Shown here: positions 19,086 to 27,548 of the stretch, one piece after another | Numbering within the stretch: position 1 is the first letter of the stretch | Layout: each line of letters opens with the position of its first letter | From: Bdellovibrionales bacterium | GTDB lineage: Bacteria; Bdellovibrionota; Bacteriovoracia; Bacteriovoracales; Bacteriovoracaceae | DNA: 64,000 bases | Assembly: GCA_018646675.1 (NCBI GenBank) | Contig: JABGUH010000042.1 | Coordinates: forward strand, 62,001 to 126,000 | Direction of reading: 5' to 3' | Translations under genes and position numbers: made by a program | Notes under the pieces: generated by a model | Told to the model about the DNA's origin: nothing | Database searches by the model: none | Seen by the model: only the letters and a program-made list of their open reading frames with translations

Positions 19086-19096
19086 GAATTCCTTAA

Positions 19097-21592
19097 CTAT
19101 TTTATCGCTATTTTCAGTACCTCATCAAAGTGTGAGACTGGGTAGAACTTTACTCCCTTACGATGGCGCTCCGGCACCTCTTTGAGATCCTTTTGATTCT
19201 GCTCAGGAAGGATAATCTCCTTGATCCCTGCCCGCTTGGCCGCTAGCACCTTCTCTTTAATGCCGCCAACCGGCAGAACCTTGCCAGTCAAACTAAGCTC
19301 CCCTGTCATCGCTAAACCACTCTTAACCCGTTTCATCTTGGCCAAACTATAAAGTGCCGTTGCCATAGTTATACCGGCGCTAGGGCCATCTTTAGGCGTA
19401 GCTCCAGCAGGTAGGTGTAGATGGACCTCATGATCTGCGAGGTAATCCTCCTCCTCTGCCTTAAGTTCTCTTTGTAGTATTTTTTTAACATAGCTGTAAG
19501 CCAGAGTTGCTGACTCATTCATCACATCACCCAGTTGGCCGGTGAGCTTAAAGCTCCCCTTCCCCTTGAGAGGAATAGTCTCAATGAATAGAATCTCTCC
19601 ACCGTAGGCAGTCCAGGCAAGTCCGGTCACCACTCCCGGAGCCATTTTAGTTCTGGCCAACTCAGTCTGAAAAATGGCTCCACCAAGAAGTTTTTCCAAC
19701 TCGTTAGGCTTAACTAGAAATTTTTTCGAACGTTTATTACTTACCTTGGCCAGTGCCGCTTTTCGACATAGCTTGGCAATTAACTGCTCCATCACCCTCA
19801 CTCCTGGCTCCCGAGCATAGTCTGCAATCAGTTTTTTCAGAGCAACTACTCCCAAAGAGAAATCCACACGCTTCAATCCATGCTTTTTTAACTGCTTGGG
19901 AATGACCCATTTATTAGCAATCGAGACCTTCTCTTCAATAGTGTAACCACTCAGATCGATAATCTCCATGCGGTCCAGAAGAGGTGAGGGCACATCGGCC
20001 ATAAAATTTCCTGTCGCAATAAAGAGCACTCGAGATAGGTCGAATGGAACATCAAGGTAGTTATCGATAAAGCTACTATTTTGCTCTGGATCTAACACTT
20101 CCAATAGGGCTGATGATGGATCTCCTTGAAATGATGATCCCAGCTTGTCGATCTCGTCCAACATGATTACCGGATTATTAACTCCCACCCGCTTTAGTGA
20201 TTGAAGAATCCTTCCCGGCATCGCTCCCACGTAGGTTCGTCGATGGCCCTTGATCTCAGCTTCATCACGCATTCCCCCTAAACTAAAGCGATAAAACTCC
20301 CGGCCCAAGGCACGGGCAATACTTTTACCCAGGGAGGTTTTTCCTACGCCGGGAGGTCCCGATAGACATAAAATTGTTCCATCGTACTGTGGCTTTAACT
20401 TTCGAACTGCTAAAAATTCCAAAATACGTTCTTTGGGTTTCTCTAGTCCATAGTGATCTGACTCTAATATCTTTCTTGCTTGTTCAATATTAATCTCAAC
20501 CTTGCTCTCCTTGCTCCATGGCAGATCCAGCATCCAGTTTAGATAAGTTCGAGAAACATTGTACTCCGGACTACTATCTGGAATTACCTCCAGCCGAGAG
20601 AGTTCCTCCTTGGCGGAATTATACGCCAACTCCGGCAAACCAGCAGATTCAATACCGTCACGAATTCTTTTTAAATCACGAGACTTATCATCTTCATCCA
20701 TTCCCAACTCAGAACGAATAACTTTTAGTTGCTCACGTAAAAAGTATTCCCGTTGATATTTATTAACTTTATCATTAACCTCATCTGATATTTTTTTCTG
20801 AATATCTGCAACATCCTTCTCTCTTTTTAGATAGACCAGTAATTTAGCAAATCTCTTTTTTACTACTAGTGTCTCTAAAAAATCCTGCGCCTCAGGTATG
20901 TCCAAGGATATAGCAAAAGCAACTAAATCAGCGAGCGCTCCTGGAGAGGGAGAATTTAACATCGCCAACTTCATCTCTTCATTAAAATACGGGTTTATTT
21001 CTGATAATTTTTTAACTTGATTAATAACTGAGCGGGTATAAGCATCCAACTCCTCATCACTCTCAAGTATATCGTCAAAAACCTCGATATTCGCCACCAG
21101 CAATGGAGACTCCTCAAGTATTTTTGAAGCACGATAACGTTTTATGCCATGAACGAGTATATTAACTGAACCATCGGGCAATTTCAGCTTTTTAACCACC
21201 TTACAGATGACCCCTACTTTGTAGATATCGTGACCACTAACATCACCAATATCGTCAATGTCATCAAAGTCATGATCTTCTTCGCGTCTTAACTGAAGCA
21301 ATCGCTTTTCATCTGATGACTTATCGTCTGGGTCATCACTTGCAGACCCTCCCTCATTATATTTGACTAGGTTAAGAGCAACATACCCAGTTTGCTGTAA
21401 AAACTGATCTAACTCTGAAGTGAATTTTTCTTCGGTCAAAATAATCGGGGCAATCATTCCTGGAAAAATGGGACTATTCATAATTGGAACAATTACGACC
21501 TTAGGAGGAAAAGTCAGCTCTCCCTTGCCTTTCTCTGGAAGGTCACTAATTTGCACCTTATAATCTTCATAATCTGATCGATCATCAGCCAT
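19097..21592 (-). CDS. lon: Lon ATP-dependent protease, copy 2
   Basis: This is a complete LonA of about 831 residues with Walker A GPPGVGKT, a protease serine in PKDGPSAGIT and a lysine in GGIKEKVLAA. It differs from copy 1 in an acidic insertion in the N-terminal domain (Asp/Glu-rich, around DDPDDKSSDEKR and DHDFDDIDDIGD). That insertion may change substrate choice. The start is ATG at 21592, with an overlapping GTG at 21595. It is read from the same strand as the AMIN-like gene, 60 bases upstream. Myxobacteria use two Lon enzymes for growth and for development; here the division is unknown. Confidence 0.92.
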   Translation of the reverse strand: MADDRSDYEDYKVQISDLPEKGKGELTFPPKVVIVPIMNSPIFPGMIAPIILTEEKFTSELDQFLQQTGYVALNLVKYNEGGSASDDPDDKSSDEKRLLQLRREEDHDFDDIDDIGDVSGHDIYKVGVICKVVKKLKLPDGSVNILVHGIKRYRASKILEESPLLVANIEVFDDILESDEELDAYTRSVINQVKKLSEINPYFNEEMKLAMLNSPSPGALADLVAFAISLDIPEAQDFLETLVVKKRFAKLLVYLKREKDVADIQKKISDEVNDKVNKYQREYFLREQLKVIRSELGMDEDDKSRDLKRIRDGIESAGLPELAYNSAKEELSRLEVIPDSSPEYNVSRTYLNWMLDLPWSKESKVEINIEQARKILESDHYGLEKPKERILEFLAVRKLKPQYDGTILCLSGPPGVGKTSLGKSIARALGREFYRFSLGGMRDEAEIKGHRRTYVGAMPGRILQSLKRVGVNNPVIMLDEIDKLGSSFQGDPSSALLEVLDPEQNSSFIDNYLDVPFDLSRVLFIATGNFMADVPSPLLDRMEIIDLSGYTIEEKVSIANKWVIPKQLKKHGLKRVDFSLGVVALKKLIADYAREPGVRVMEQLIAKLCRKAALAKVSNKRSKKFLVKPNELEKLLGGAIFQTELARTKMAPGVVTGLAWTAYGGEILFIETIPLKGKGSFKLTGQLGDVMNESATLAYSYVKKILQRELKAEEEDYLADHEVHLHLPAGATPKDGPSAGITMATALYSLAKMKRVKSGLAMTGELSLTGKVLPVGGIKEKVLAAKRAGIKEIILPEQNQKDLKEVPERHRKGVKFYPVSHFDEVLKIAIK

Positions 21593-21652
21593 CACACGCT
21601 CACTTCTTAATTTTTTCTAGTTCACCCAATATGTAGGTTGTGAATTAAATTA

Positions 21653-22147
21653 CTATAATTTTTTAATGTCAACTACCAGTCGGCCATGTGACTCCAAATA
21701 AAAAATATCCACTTTGACCTCAGTATTAAAGGAAAGCTCACAAGAGAGAACCTCTTTGTCCACTGCATAGAAGTTAATGGTATCAACAAAGTGACCGCGT
21801 CGTAACTCTTGAGTCACCCTATTACCAATCTGTGTATCAAAAAAATCAATATTAATTCTCTTTCCCTTGGAGTTAATATGTCCATAGATTCTTGGTGCCT
21901 TGACAGACGAAAAGTCAAAGACCAGGCGCTCCTGCTGAGTGCCTTTGCGATAGGACCTTCTAATCCCCATAATGGATGAGTCCTGTTTCACATCTCCATT
22001 ATGAAATATTCCCTGATGCAAAAAAATTGCGCGTTTTCGCCCTGAGATCCTACGAATGCGCTCGGCAGTAAGATCTTGAGCGGTAACCTGGGTTACCTGC
22101 AAAAAAAGTAGACAAGAGAAAATAACCATTTTAATCAGGAAATTCAT
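21653..22147 (-). CDS. Exported AMIN-like beta-domain protein
   Basis: The 164-residue protein has a signal peptide cleaved near VTAQD. The mature part has the pattern of an AMIN domain: RLVFDFSSVKAPRIYGH, then KRINIDFFDTQIG and a closing RLVVDIKKL. AMIN domains bind peptidoglycan or septal components in cell-wall amidases and type IV pilus secretins. No catalytic domain follows, so it would be a cell-envelope binding or adapter protein. It lies upstream of lon copy 2 on the same strand and is divergent from csrA. Confidence 0.6.
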   Translation of the reverse strand: MNFLIKMVIFSCLLFLQVTQVTAQDLTAERIRRISGRKRAIFLHQGIFHNGDVKQDSSIMGIRRSYRKGTQQERLVFDFSSVKAPRIYGHINSKGKRINIDFFDTQIGNRVTQELRRGHFVDTINFYAVDKEVLSCELSFNTEVKVDIFYLESHGRLVVDIKKL

Positions 22148-22306
22148 ACATCACCCAATAGCCATTACTGCACATGCAGCAAGTCCAACTAAGTAAATTC
22201 TACTTATCAAAATGGCAGTTGTATAGCATCCATCTACATGTAATCACATGAAAGATTCCCCAGCAGCTATTTACTGTACAGAACTACCCCCTTAAGCCTG
22301 AAATAA

Positions 22307-22335
22307 TTGCTTGCCTTTCTATGCAAGATTAAAGT
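22307..22335 (+). promoter_or_regulatory. Candidate csrA promoter
   Basis: TTGCTT at 22307-22312 and TAAAGT at 22330-22335 are 17 bases apart. The transcript would have a leader of about 45 bases that includes AGGAAGGTTCC near 22362-22372. This GGA-containing, partly self-complementary stretch is a candidate CsrA binding site ahead of the AAGAAGG ribosome site. Confidence 0.45.
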
Positions 22336-22388
22336 ATATGTCCATCTGTCGCTGAATCAGGAAGGTTCCTAACCTAAAGAAGGTTATC

Positions 22389-22625
22389 ATGTTGGTTTTG
22401 ACACGGAAGCTTGGTGAGAGTATCGCCATAGACGACCATATAAAAATAATTGTTGTTCAAATTAAAGGCAAACAAGTTCGCCTAGGCATTAAAGCGCCCA
22501 AAGAGACCAAGATCCATCGGGAAGAGGTCTATAAGGCAATCCAGGATCAGAACACCGAAGCTGCCAAAAGTGATATGGAGCAGATTAACCAGCTTGCCGA
22601 CGAGCTGTTAAAACCACAAAAATAA
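22389..22625 (+). CDS. csrA: Carbon storage/translation regulator CsrA
   Basis: This is a 78-residue CsrA that begins MLVLTRKLGESIAIDD and contains the RNA-binding strands VRLGIKAPKE and IHREEVY. The conserved core ends near residue 55 and is followed by a polar tail of about 20 residues. CsrA binds GGA motifs in mRNA leaders and represses translation. fliW lies downstream, the standard pairing in which FliW inhibits CsrA until flagellin binds FliW. This suggests a flagellum in the organism. Confidence 0.95.
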   Translation: MLVLTRKLGESIAIDDHIKIIVVQIKGKQVRLGIKAPKETKIHREEVYKAIQDQNTEAAKSDMEQINQLADELLKPQK

Positions 22626-22686
22626 TTTAGACGTGGTGCGAAATGGCTGTTTTTTCGCCTTGTCTAGGTGCTCATAAAATTCCCCC

Positions 22687-22748
22687 TTGCACTTATACCA
22701 AATTGATTGCTATTATCCCTGAAGAGGTGATTGTCTGTTAGACTCACC
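22687..22748 (+). promoter_or_regulatory. Candidate fliW promoter with 5' hairpin
   Basis: TTGCAC (22687-22692) and TATTAT (22711-22716) are 18 bases apart. The transcript would start close to a stable hairpin: GGTGA (22726-22730) pairs with TCACC (22744-22748), and GTCT (22733-22736) pairs with AGAC (22740-22743). An AAGGAGG ribosome site follows about 8 bases later, just before the fliW GTG. The hairpin may protect the mRNA end or regulate translation. Confidence 0.45.
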
Positions 22749-22770
22749 GCTTTCTTAAGGAGGCATATTA

Positions 22771-23334
22771 GTGAAAATTGATACAACTCGCTTTGGGACC
22801 TTAGAAGTTGACAAGTGTGACGTTATTACCGTTAAAGACGGCATCTTGGGCTTTGAACACCTCAAACGATTTTTTATAGTTGACCCAGGCGATCAGACTT
22901 TAATTTTATGGATCCAATCAATTGATGATCAATCTGTGGCATTTCCTATTATAGAGCCAAAATTTTTCCAACCGAACTACTCTATCAAGCTGCTACCAGC
23001 TGAACTCGCCAGCCTAGAGCTAACTGATCTTACCGATACCAGTGTCTACTCAATCCTAACTATTCCTAAGATTGTAAGCGAGATGTCTGCTAACATGAAA
23101 GCGCCGATCATTATCAACAATAAGACCAAAATTGCACGACAAATTGTACTTCAAAATAATAAGCTGGAAGTACAGTTGCCAATGTATATGGAACTTCGAC
23201 GCTATATTGTTGACTACACCTCTGATGACTCTATCCGAACCAATGCCGGTCGGAATGAGAACATTGCATCCACTCATGATGATTTAACAACACCGGAGAT
23301 ATCCACTACCGCGACTGCTACAGAACACCACTAA
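22771..23334 (+). CDS. fliW: Flagellar assembly factor FliW
   Basis: The protein is 187 residues. The conserved core is FGTLEVDKCDVITVKDGILGFE-like at the start and FVDPG-like, here FIVDPGDQT, followed by FPIIEPKFF and YSILTIPK. FliW binds flagellin and CsrA alternately and so couples filament export to flagellin translation. The start is GTG, preceded by an AAGGAGG ribosome site. A Thr/Ser-rich tail of about 30 residues extends beyond the domain. It is 145 bases from csrA and may have its own promoter. Confidence 0.92.
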   Translation: MKIDTTRFGTLEVDKCDVITVKDGILGFEHLKRFFIVDPGDQTLILWIQSIDDQSVAFPIIEPKFFQPNYSIKLLPAELASLELTDLTDTSVYSILTIPKIVSEMSANMKAPIIINNKTKIARQIVLQNNKLEVQLPMYMELRRYIVDYTSDDSIRTNAGRNENIASTHDDLTTPEISTTATATEHH

Positions 23335-23406
23335 GCTTAACTCAATGAATTATTGTAGGTTTTTCTGCTATCGTTTAATCTCGATGCTAAAGAGTCGTAA
23401 CTATTT

Positions 23407-24168
23407 CTAAGAGATAGATAGGCGAGTCTCACTTGCAGCCGCCTGTGACAGGTTGAGATACATCTTAGCGTCTGCATTTGACGGATCAATGGTTAAAATT
23501 TTACGCCACTCATCTTGTGCCTCAAGAACATCATTATTCCCAAAATGAAGAATTCCCAAGGCAACTCTGGCATCAAGATAGTGGGGATGCTCACTTTTCA
23601 TTTTCCGAAGTTCCTCAAAAGCCTTGGCAAAAAACCCCTTCTTAGCATAAACCTTGGCCACCTTAAGTCTTACCTCTAAATTATCTGGATCTAGCCCACA
23701 CGCCTTATTATACTCAAAAAGAGCCTCATCAAATCTATTGTAAGTCATGTAAAGCTCTGCCAACTCATAGTGCTTACTAGCAAATTTTTGGTTGATATGT
23801 GAGTCTAGCACGCCAGATTCAGGCGATGTTGGAGTACGCATGACGCGCTCGTTGGCTTCTGAAAAGATCTTGCTGCCACTCTCGTATTGTCCAATGTCAT
23901 TATAGAGAACCGATAGACAGATTGAAGCATCAGTATGAGAAGGATCAATCTCCAAAACTCGATTAAGTGCCTTGATCGCCTTTCCCAACTCTCCGCGCTG
24001 ATGAAAAATATTTGCTAAGCAGAAGTAGGCTTCACTGTTTTGTGGATTAAACTCCAGTAGCTCTGTAAAGATACGAGCTGCTTTTTTATACTCACGCCGC
24101 TCAAAGCAACTTTTACCTCGACTAAGTAGATCTGCTTCTTGGTTTAACTCCAAGGCATCCTCCCGCAA
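23407..24168 (-). CDS. TPR-repeat protein
   Basis: The protein is 253 residues and built almost entirely of tetratricopeptide repeats, with clear copies such as AYFCLANIFHQRGELGKAIK and NLEVRLKVAKVYAKKGFFAK. It has no signal peptide or lipobox, so it is probably cytosolic. TPR arrays bind partner proteins. It lies 4 bases downstream of bamD on the same strand, so it may be co-transcribed. No catalytic domain is present and no specific partner can be named. Confidence 0.8.
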   Translation of the reverse strand: MREDALELNQEADLLSRGKSCFERREYKKAARIFTELLEFNPQNSEAYFCLANIFHQRGELGKAIKALNRVLEIDPSHTDASICLSVLYNDIGQYESGSKIFSEANERVMRTPTSPESGVLDSHINQKFASKHYELAELYMTYNRFDEALFEYNKACGLDPDNLEVRLKVAKVYAKKGFFAKAFEELRKMKSEHPHYLDARVALGILHFGNNDVLEAQDEWRKILTIDPSNADAKMYLNLSQAAASETRLSIS

Positions 24169-24172
24169 TTAG

Positions 24173-24970
24173 TTACCCCTGGCCCTTATCTTTTACTATC
24201 GGGGGAAATTTACGACACTCACGCATAAGATCAAGTACCTCTCCTCTTGCCTCTTTCGCTAGTAGGGTCTGATACTTTGTATAGTACTCTATGCACTGCT
24301 CCATGCTCTTTAGCTGGTGTGCGCTTCTAATTATTCTGGCCGCTGCATGTTGTACTTCGGGTCCGGTTTTATAGTTATCAATAATCAATCGGTAGCGATA
24401 GATTGCCGCATCATAAACCTTTGTCTTGTAGTAGAAGTCTGCAATATACTTCTCTTGAGCACGAAGCATTTGCCAACACTCCTCAACTCTCTTACGTCCC
24501 TGTTCTCCATGCTCCGACTTAGGGTAGTGAACCAATAGCTGGTTGTAGTACTTAATGGCTTGCTCCGCGACGCTTAAATCACGGTCATGGGTAGATGGCA
24601 GTTGATGGTAGTAAGCTTCTGCAATCTTCCAAACAACATAGCTGATTTTTTCATGTTTTGGATGGAAGTCTTTAAACATAATATATGCTGCCACTGCCTC
24701 GAGATAATTTTCCTGCTTAAACAAAATATCTGCATGCAACAACTCAGCATGTGTAGCGTAGTAACTATATGGATACTTAGATTTGATTAAGTTAAGCCGC
24801 TCAATTGCAATCAGATTACGACCGTCATCAGAGAGATTAACCGCTTCACGATAAAGTACCTCTGCCTCTGTTTTACCAGCTGGTCGTTCCGTACTACACC
24901 CGTAGAGCAGAATGACTAACGGTAATAGCAACGTAAGTCGTGAAATTATATTTCCCCTTTCAAACATCAT
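24173..24970 (-). CDS. bamD: BamD outer-membrane assembly lipoprotein
   Basis: The protein is about 266 residues. A lipobox LLYGC places the acylated cysteine near residue 25. Repeats typical of BamD/ComL follow, including LYREAVNLSDDGRNLIAIERLNLIKSKYP and the YYNQLLVHYPKSEH motif. BamD recruits outer-membrane proteins to the BAM complex. Three in-frame starts (TTG 24973, ATG 24970, ATG 24967) are possible; I list the first ATG. It supports the envelope proteins in this window, including the beta-barrel protein at 39.9 kb. Confidence 0.88.
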   Translation of the reverse strand: MMFERGNIISRLTLLLPLVILLYGCSTERPAGKTEAEVLYREAVNLSDDGRNLIAIERLNLIKSKYPYSYYATHAELLHADILFKQENYLEAVAAYIMFKDFHPKHEKISYVVWKIAEAYYHQLPSTHDRDLSVAEQAIKYYNQLLVHYPKSEHGEQGRKRVEECWQMLRAQEKYIADFYYKTKVYDAAIYRYRLIIDNYKTGPEVQHAAARIIRSAHQLKSMEQCIEYYTKYQTLLAKEARGEVLDLMRECRKFPPIVKDKGQG

Positions 24971-25007
24971 CAAGCTTCGACTCTCCCAAGGTAATAGTTA
25001 CAGCTAC

Positions 25008-25037
25008 AAGTTAGCACTAAGCCCCAGAATTAGTCAA
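25008..25037 (-). promoter_or_regulatory. Candidate promoter of bamD (minus strand)
   Basis: On the minus strand TTGACT (25037-25032) and TAACTT (25013-25008) are 18 bases apart, 40 bases upstream of bamD. It would drive bamD and the TPR gene. Confidence 0.45.
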
Positions 25038-25079
25038 AGGACATCAGCAAAATCAAGGGGGAGCAAAGTATTGACGAAC

Positions 25080-26123
25080 TTAGCGGTAGCTATTTCTATA
25101 TAGCTCTTTGTATATCTCAATAAAAAACAGCTTAATCGCTGCGGCCATTGGAATTGAGATAACCATTCCGATCACACCTAGATACTGGGAACCAACAATT
25201 ACGCTAATAACAACAATAACTGGATGTAGGTCAACAATTTGCGAAACAAGAATTGGAAATACCAGGGCCAAATCGATCACATTTGCTACCGCATAAAGGA
25301 TTACAATTGCCATAAAAGTTGAGTTCGGACCATACTCTACCAAGCCCAGTAGAATGGCTGGAATCGCCCCAATTACCGGGCCTAAGTAGGGAATAATATT
25401 GGTAATCCCTGCGAGCAAGCCCAGCAAAATAGAGAATCTAACATCCAATATTCCCAAACCAATAGTTATAATTAATCCTACAATACTGGCCTCAATAAAC
25501 TTTGCTAGAATATAACCACCCAGCTGCTTATTAAACTGATGAAATAGATAGTAAAAACGTTCAAATATTCTATTTGGTACTACCCTTAGTACCAAATGCT
25601 TAAACTTCCCACCATCTCGTAAAAGGAAGAACAGGAAGAGCGGCACCAAAAAAATCCACTCTAGCAGTGAGGTTAAAATTACGGGAATTTTCAACAAAAC
25701 AGCTTTGGAAACTTCCTGACCATATATAATCAGATCATTAATCGCCTCACCACTAATTTCCATACCAGTATGTTTTCTTAGCTTAGTACGAAATAATTGA
25801 TAGTTTAACTTAAGGTAGTGCTCTATTTTGGGGAAATAGTACTGCACATGCTCCGTCTGTTTTTTTATAGTCGGCACAATTTTAATGATCGGGTAGGATG
25901 AGAGTAGAATCATTCCAAAAAAGACTACTAAAATAGAGCTCGTCTTATTAATTCCCAATTTCATTAAGTAGATAATTAAAGGTGCTGTTATCAAGTAGGA
26001 TATATATGCCAATCCCAGTGGTATTGCTAAACGGGAGAGAGTTGCCATTACAACCATTCCCAGCAGCAACAGGAAGACAAAAAATATTAACTGTATCCGC
26101 TCGGTGGTCATCACTTTGGACAT
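25080..26123 (-). CDS. AI-2E family transporter (PerM/TqsA-like permease)
   Basis: This 347-residue polytopic membrane protein has the family marks: an N-terminal pair of helices, a soluble region around IKIVPTIKKQTEHVQYYFP, and a C-terminal block including ITNIIPYLGPVIGAIPA and GSQYLGVIGMVISIP. Members export autoinducer-2, or sodium or protons in exchange. No ligand can be inferred from sequence. It overlaps nothing, but sits 2 bases from the cNMP-binding gene and is probably co-transcribed with it and with the TPR/SH3 gene. Confidence 0.8.
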   Translation of the reverse strand: MSKVMTTERIQLIFFVFLLLLGMVVMATLSRLAIPLGLAYISYLITAPLIIYLMKLGINKTSSILVVFFGMILLSSYPIIKIVPTIKKQTEHVQYYFPKIEHYLKLNYQLFRTKLRKHTGMEISGEAINDLIIYGQEVSKAVLLKIPVILTSLLEWIFLVPLFLFFLLRDGGKFKHLVLRVVPNRIFERFYYLFHQFNKQLGGYILAKFIEASIVGLIITIGLGILDVRFSILLGLLAGITNIIPYLGPVIGAIPAILLGLVEYGPNSTFMAIVILYAVANVIDLALVFPILVSQIVDLHPVIVVISVIVGSQYLGVIGMVISIPMAAAIKLFFIEIYKELYRNSYR

Positions 26124-26125
26124 CT

Positions 26126-26773
26126 CTACTTCTCTCTTATCACTTTAGTGTTATCACGCTCATGTTCTAGCTGCAAAATTTTAGTCTGCAAGCGAGACAT
26201 CTCCTCTGTTAAAGAGAAGAGGCGATGGGCAATAATCATCGAAACTGATTGGAGTAACTTAGTCGCCACGACTGGATGCCGGCTAATTAACTCATCCATG
26301 TCCGGTTTAAAAATTCCCAATAGCTGAGCTGAGTTTTGGGCCACAACAGTGGCACTCCTAATACTGTTCTGCTGGAGAAGAGCTAACTCACCAAAGTAAT
26401 CACCCTGTTCAAGTAGAATGTTAAGCGTTGATCTTTCCTCATTTCCCGCCTTTTTATTTTTAATCAAAATATTCAACTGACCAGAATAGACAAAATAGAA
26501 CCCAATCCCCATATCTCCTTGGGCAAAGACCATTTCGTTGTCAGTAAAGCGCCGATGATGCAAAAACTTAGTCAATATCCTCAATTCATTATCTGTAAAT
26601 CCACTTAAAACATCTATGCCACGCAAAAATTTAGGAATTGTTACCTTACGACTTCCTCCCAGCGGGCTTGCTTGCCAAAAATACTTAAGCATCGACAGCT
26701 CTACCTTGCGGGGCAACGCACGGTGCTCCTCTCGGTTTTTCTTTATATCTGCTTCGTAACTGTTCATGTCCAA
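26126..26773 (-). CDS. Cyclic nucleotide-binding domain protein (CRP-like sensor without DNA-binding domain)
   Basis: The protein is 215 residues. A cNMP-binding domain lies at about residues 60-170: FTDNEMVFAQGDMGIGFYFV, then a phosphate-cassette-like GDYFGELALLQQNSIRSATV. A long helix with basic residues follows and ends in a coiled coil (EEMSRLQTKILQLEHER). No helix-turn-helix is present, so it is not a transcription factor. It probably senses cAMP or cGMP and acts through another protein. The neighbours are the permease and the TPR/SH3 gene. Confidence 0.8.
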   Translation of the reverse strand: MDMNSYEADIKKNREEHRALPRKVELSMLKYFWQASPLGGSRKVTIPKFLRGIDVLSGFTDNELRILTKFLHHRRFTDNEMVFAQGDMGIGFYFVYSGQLNILIKNKKAGNEERSTLNILLEQGDYFGELALLQQNSIRSATVVAQNSAQLLGIFKPDMDELISRHPVVATKLLQSVSMIIAHRLFSLTEEMSRLQTKILQLEHERDNTKVIREK

Positions 26774-26783
26774 GATTCCCTAG

Positions 26784-27464
26784 TTAATATGTTCCTAACT
26801 TCTCACGCTTTACCCATCCGACTAAGCTTTGAGGGGCAAGAACTAGTACCCACTTTTCATCATGTTCTCTAATAATTATCTTAGATCCAACACTGATTGT
26901 AGATAACTTGTCAAAAATAGCTGAGGGCCCCTCATAACGTGGCGCAGGTTGCAGCACTATTGCACTAGTCACTCTTTCCACAAGATATTTCTCCAGCATA
27001 ACAGGAGTGACTGCAACTAACCCAAGTATAAGTATAACTGCAATATGTTGGATAACCTTTTTTCTTATTAATAGGAGTAATATTATAAGCAGAAGTAGTG
27101 TTGCACTATAAGGAAGTAGCGAATTCCAGCTAGTTGCTTGATCTAATATTTGGTCATAATAATTTGTCGACTGAGACAACCCTTGCAAATGTAATTTTTC
27201 TTTTACCTGCTCAAGATTATTGACCACCCGCACATCATGAAAATCTCCCTTTAAAGCCTTCTCCAAATGAAATCTACCTGCAGCAAAGTTTCCTTTTTTT
27301 GCATCGATAGTCCCTAAGTTGTAGTGAAATATCCCTGGGGAAAAGAGCTCTCGACTCTCTAAAAGCTCCTTGCGCGCAGCGCCATAATCCTTGGCTAGAT
27401 ATAACTCCTCTAATGACTTTAAAAGATCAGTTGTGTTATTATTTTGCATGGTTACATTATCCAT
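26784..27464 (-). CDS. TPR/SH3 membrane protein (BatE-like)
   Basis: The protein is 226 residues. It starts with a cytosolic TPR segment (HYNLGTIDAKKGNFAAGRFH) of about 80 residues, then has two closely spaced membrane helices (ATLLLLIILLLLI and HIAVILILGLVAVT), then a C-terminal bacterial SH3 domain of about 60 residues ending WVLVLAPQSLVGWVKREKL. The TPR plus two helices plus SH3 order matches BatE of the aerotolerance operon. No BatA/B/D genes are nearby, so the role is uncertain. It is probably the first gene of a three-gene unit with the cNMP protein and the permease. Confidence 0.65.
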   Translation of the reverse strand: MDNVTMQNNNTTDLLKSLEELYLAKDYGAARKELLESRELFSPGIFHYNLGTIDAKKGNFAAGRFHLEKALKGDFHDVRVVNNLEQVKEKLHLQGLSQSTNYYDQILDQATSWNSLLPYSATLLLLIILLLLIRKKVIQHIAVILILGLVAVTPVMLEKYLVERVTSAIVLQPAPRYEGPSAIFDKLSTISVGSKIIIREHDEKWVLVLAPQSLVGWVKREKLGTY

Positions 27465-27548
27465 TTCCTACTTGTATAAATCAAGATGGGACAAAAGTTT
27501 GACCATCCCTAAAACTCTCTACAGGGAGATTAAGTGAGGTAATTCTAT

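Noticed and set aside
19097-21592. Idea that the second lon is a recent duplicate of the first
   Set aside because: The two proteins differ widely outside the catalytic motifs and copy 2 has a separate acidic insertion, so they are old paralogues.
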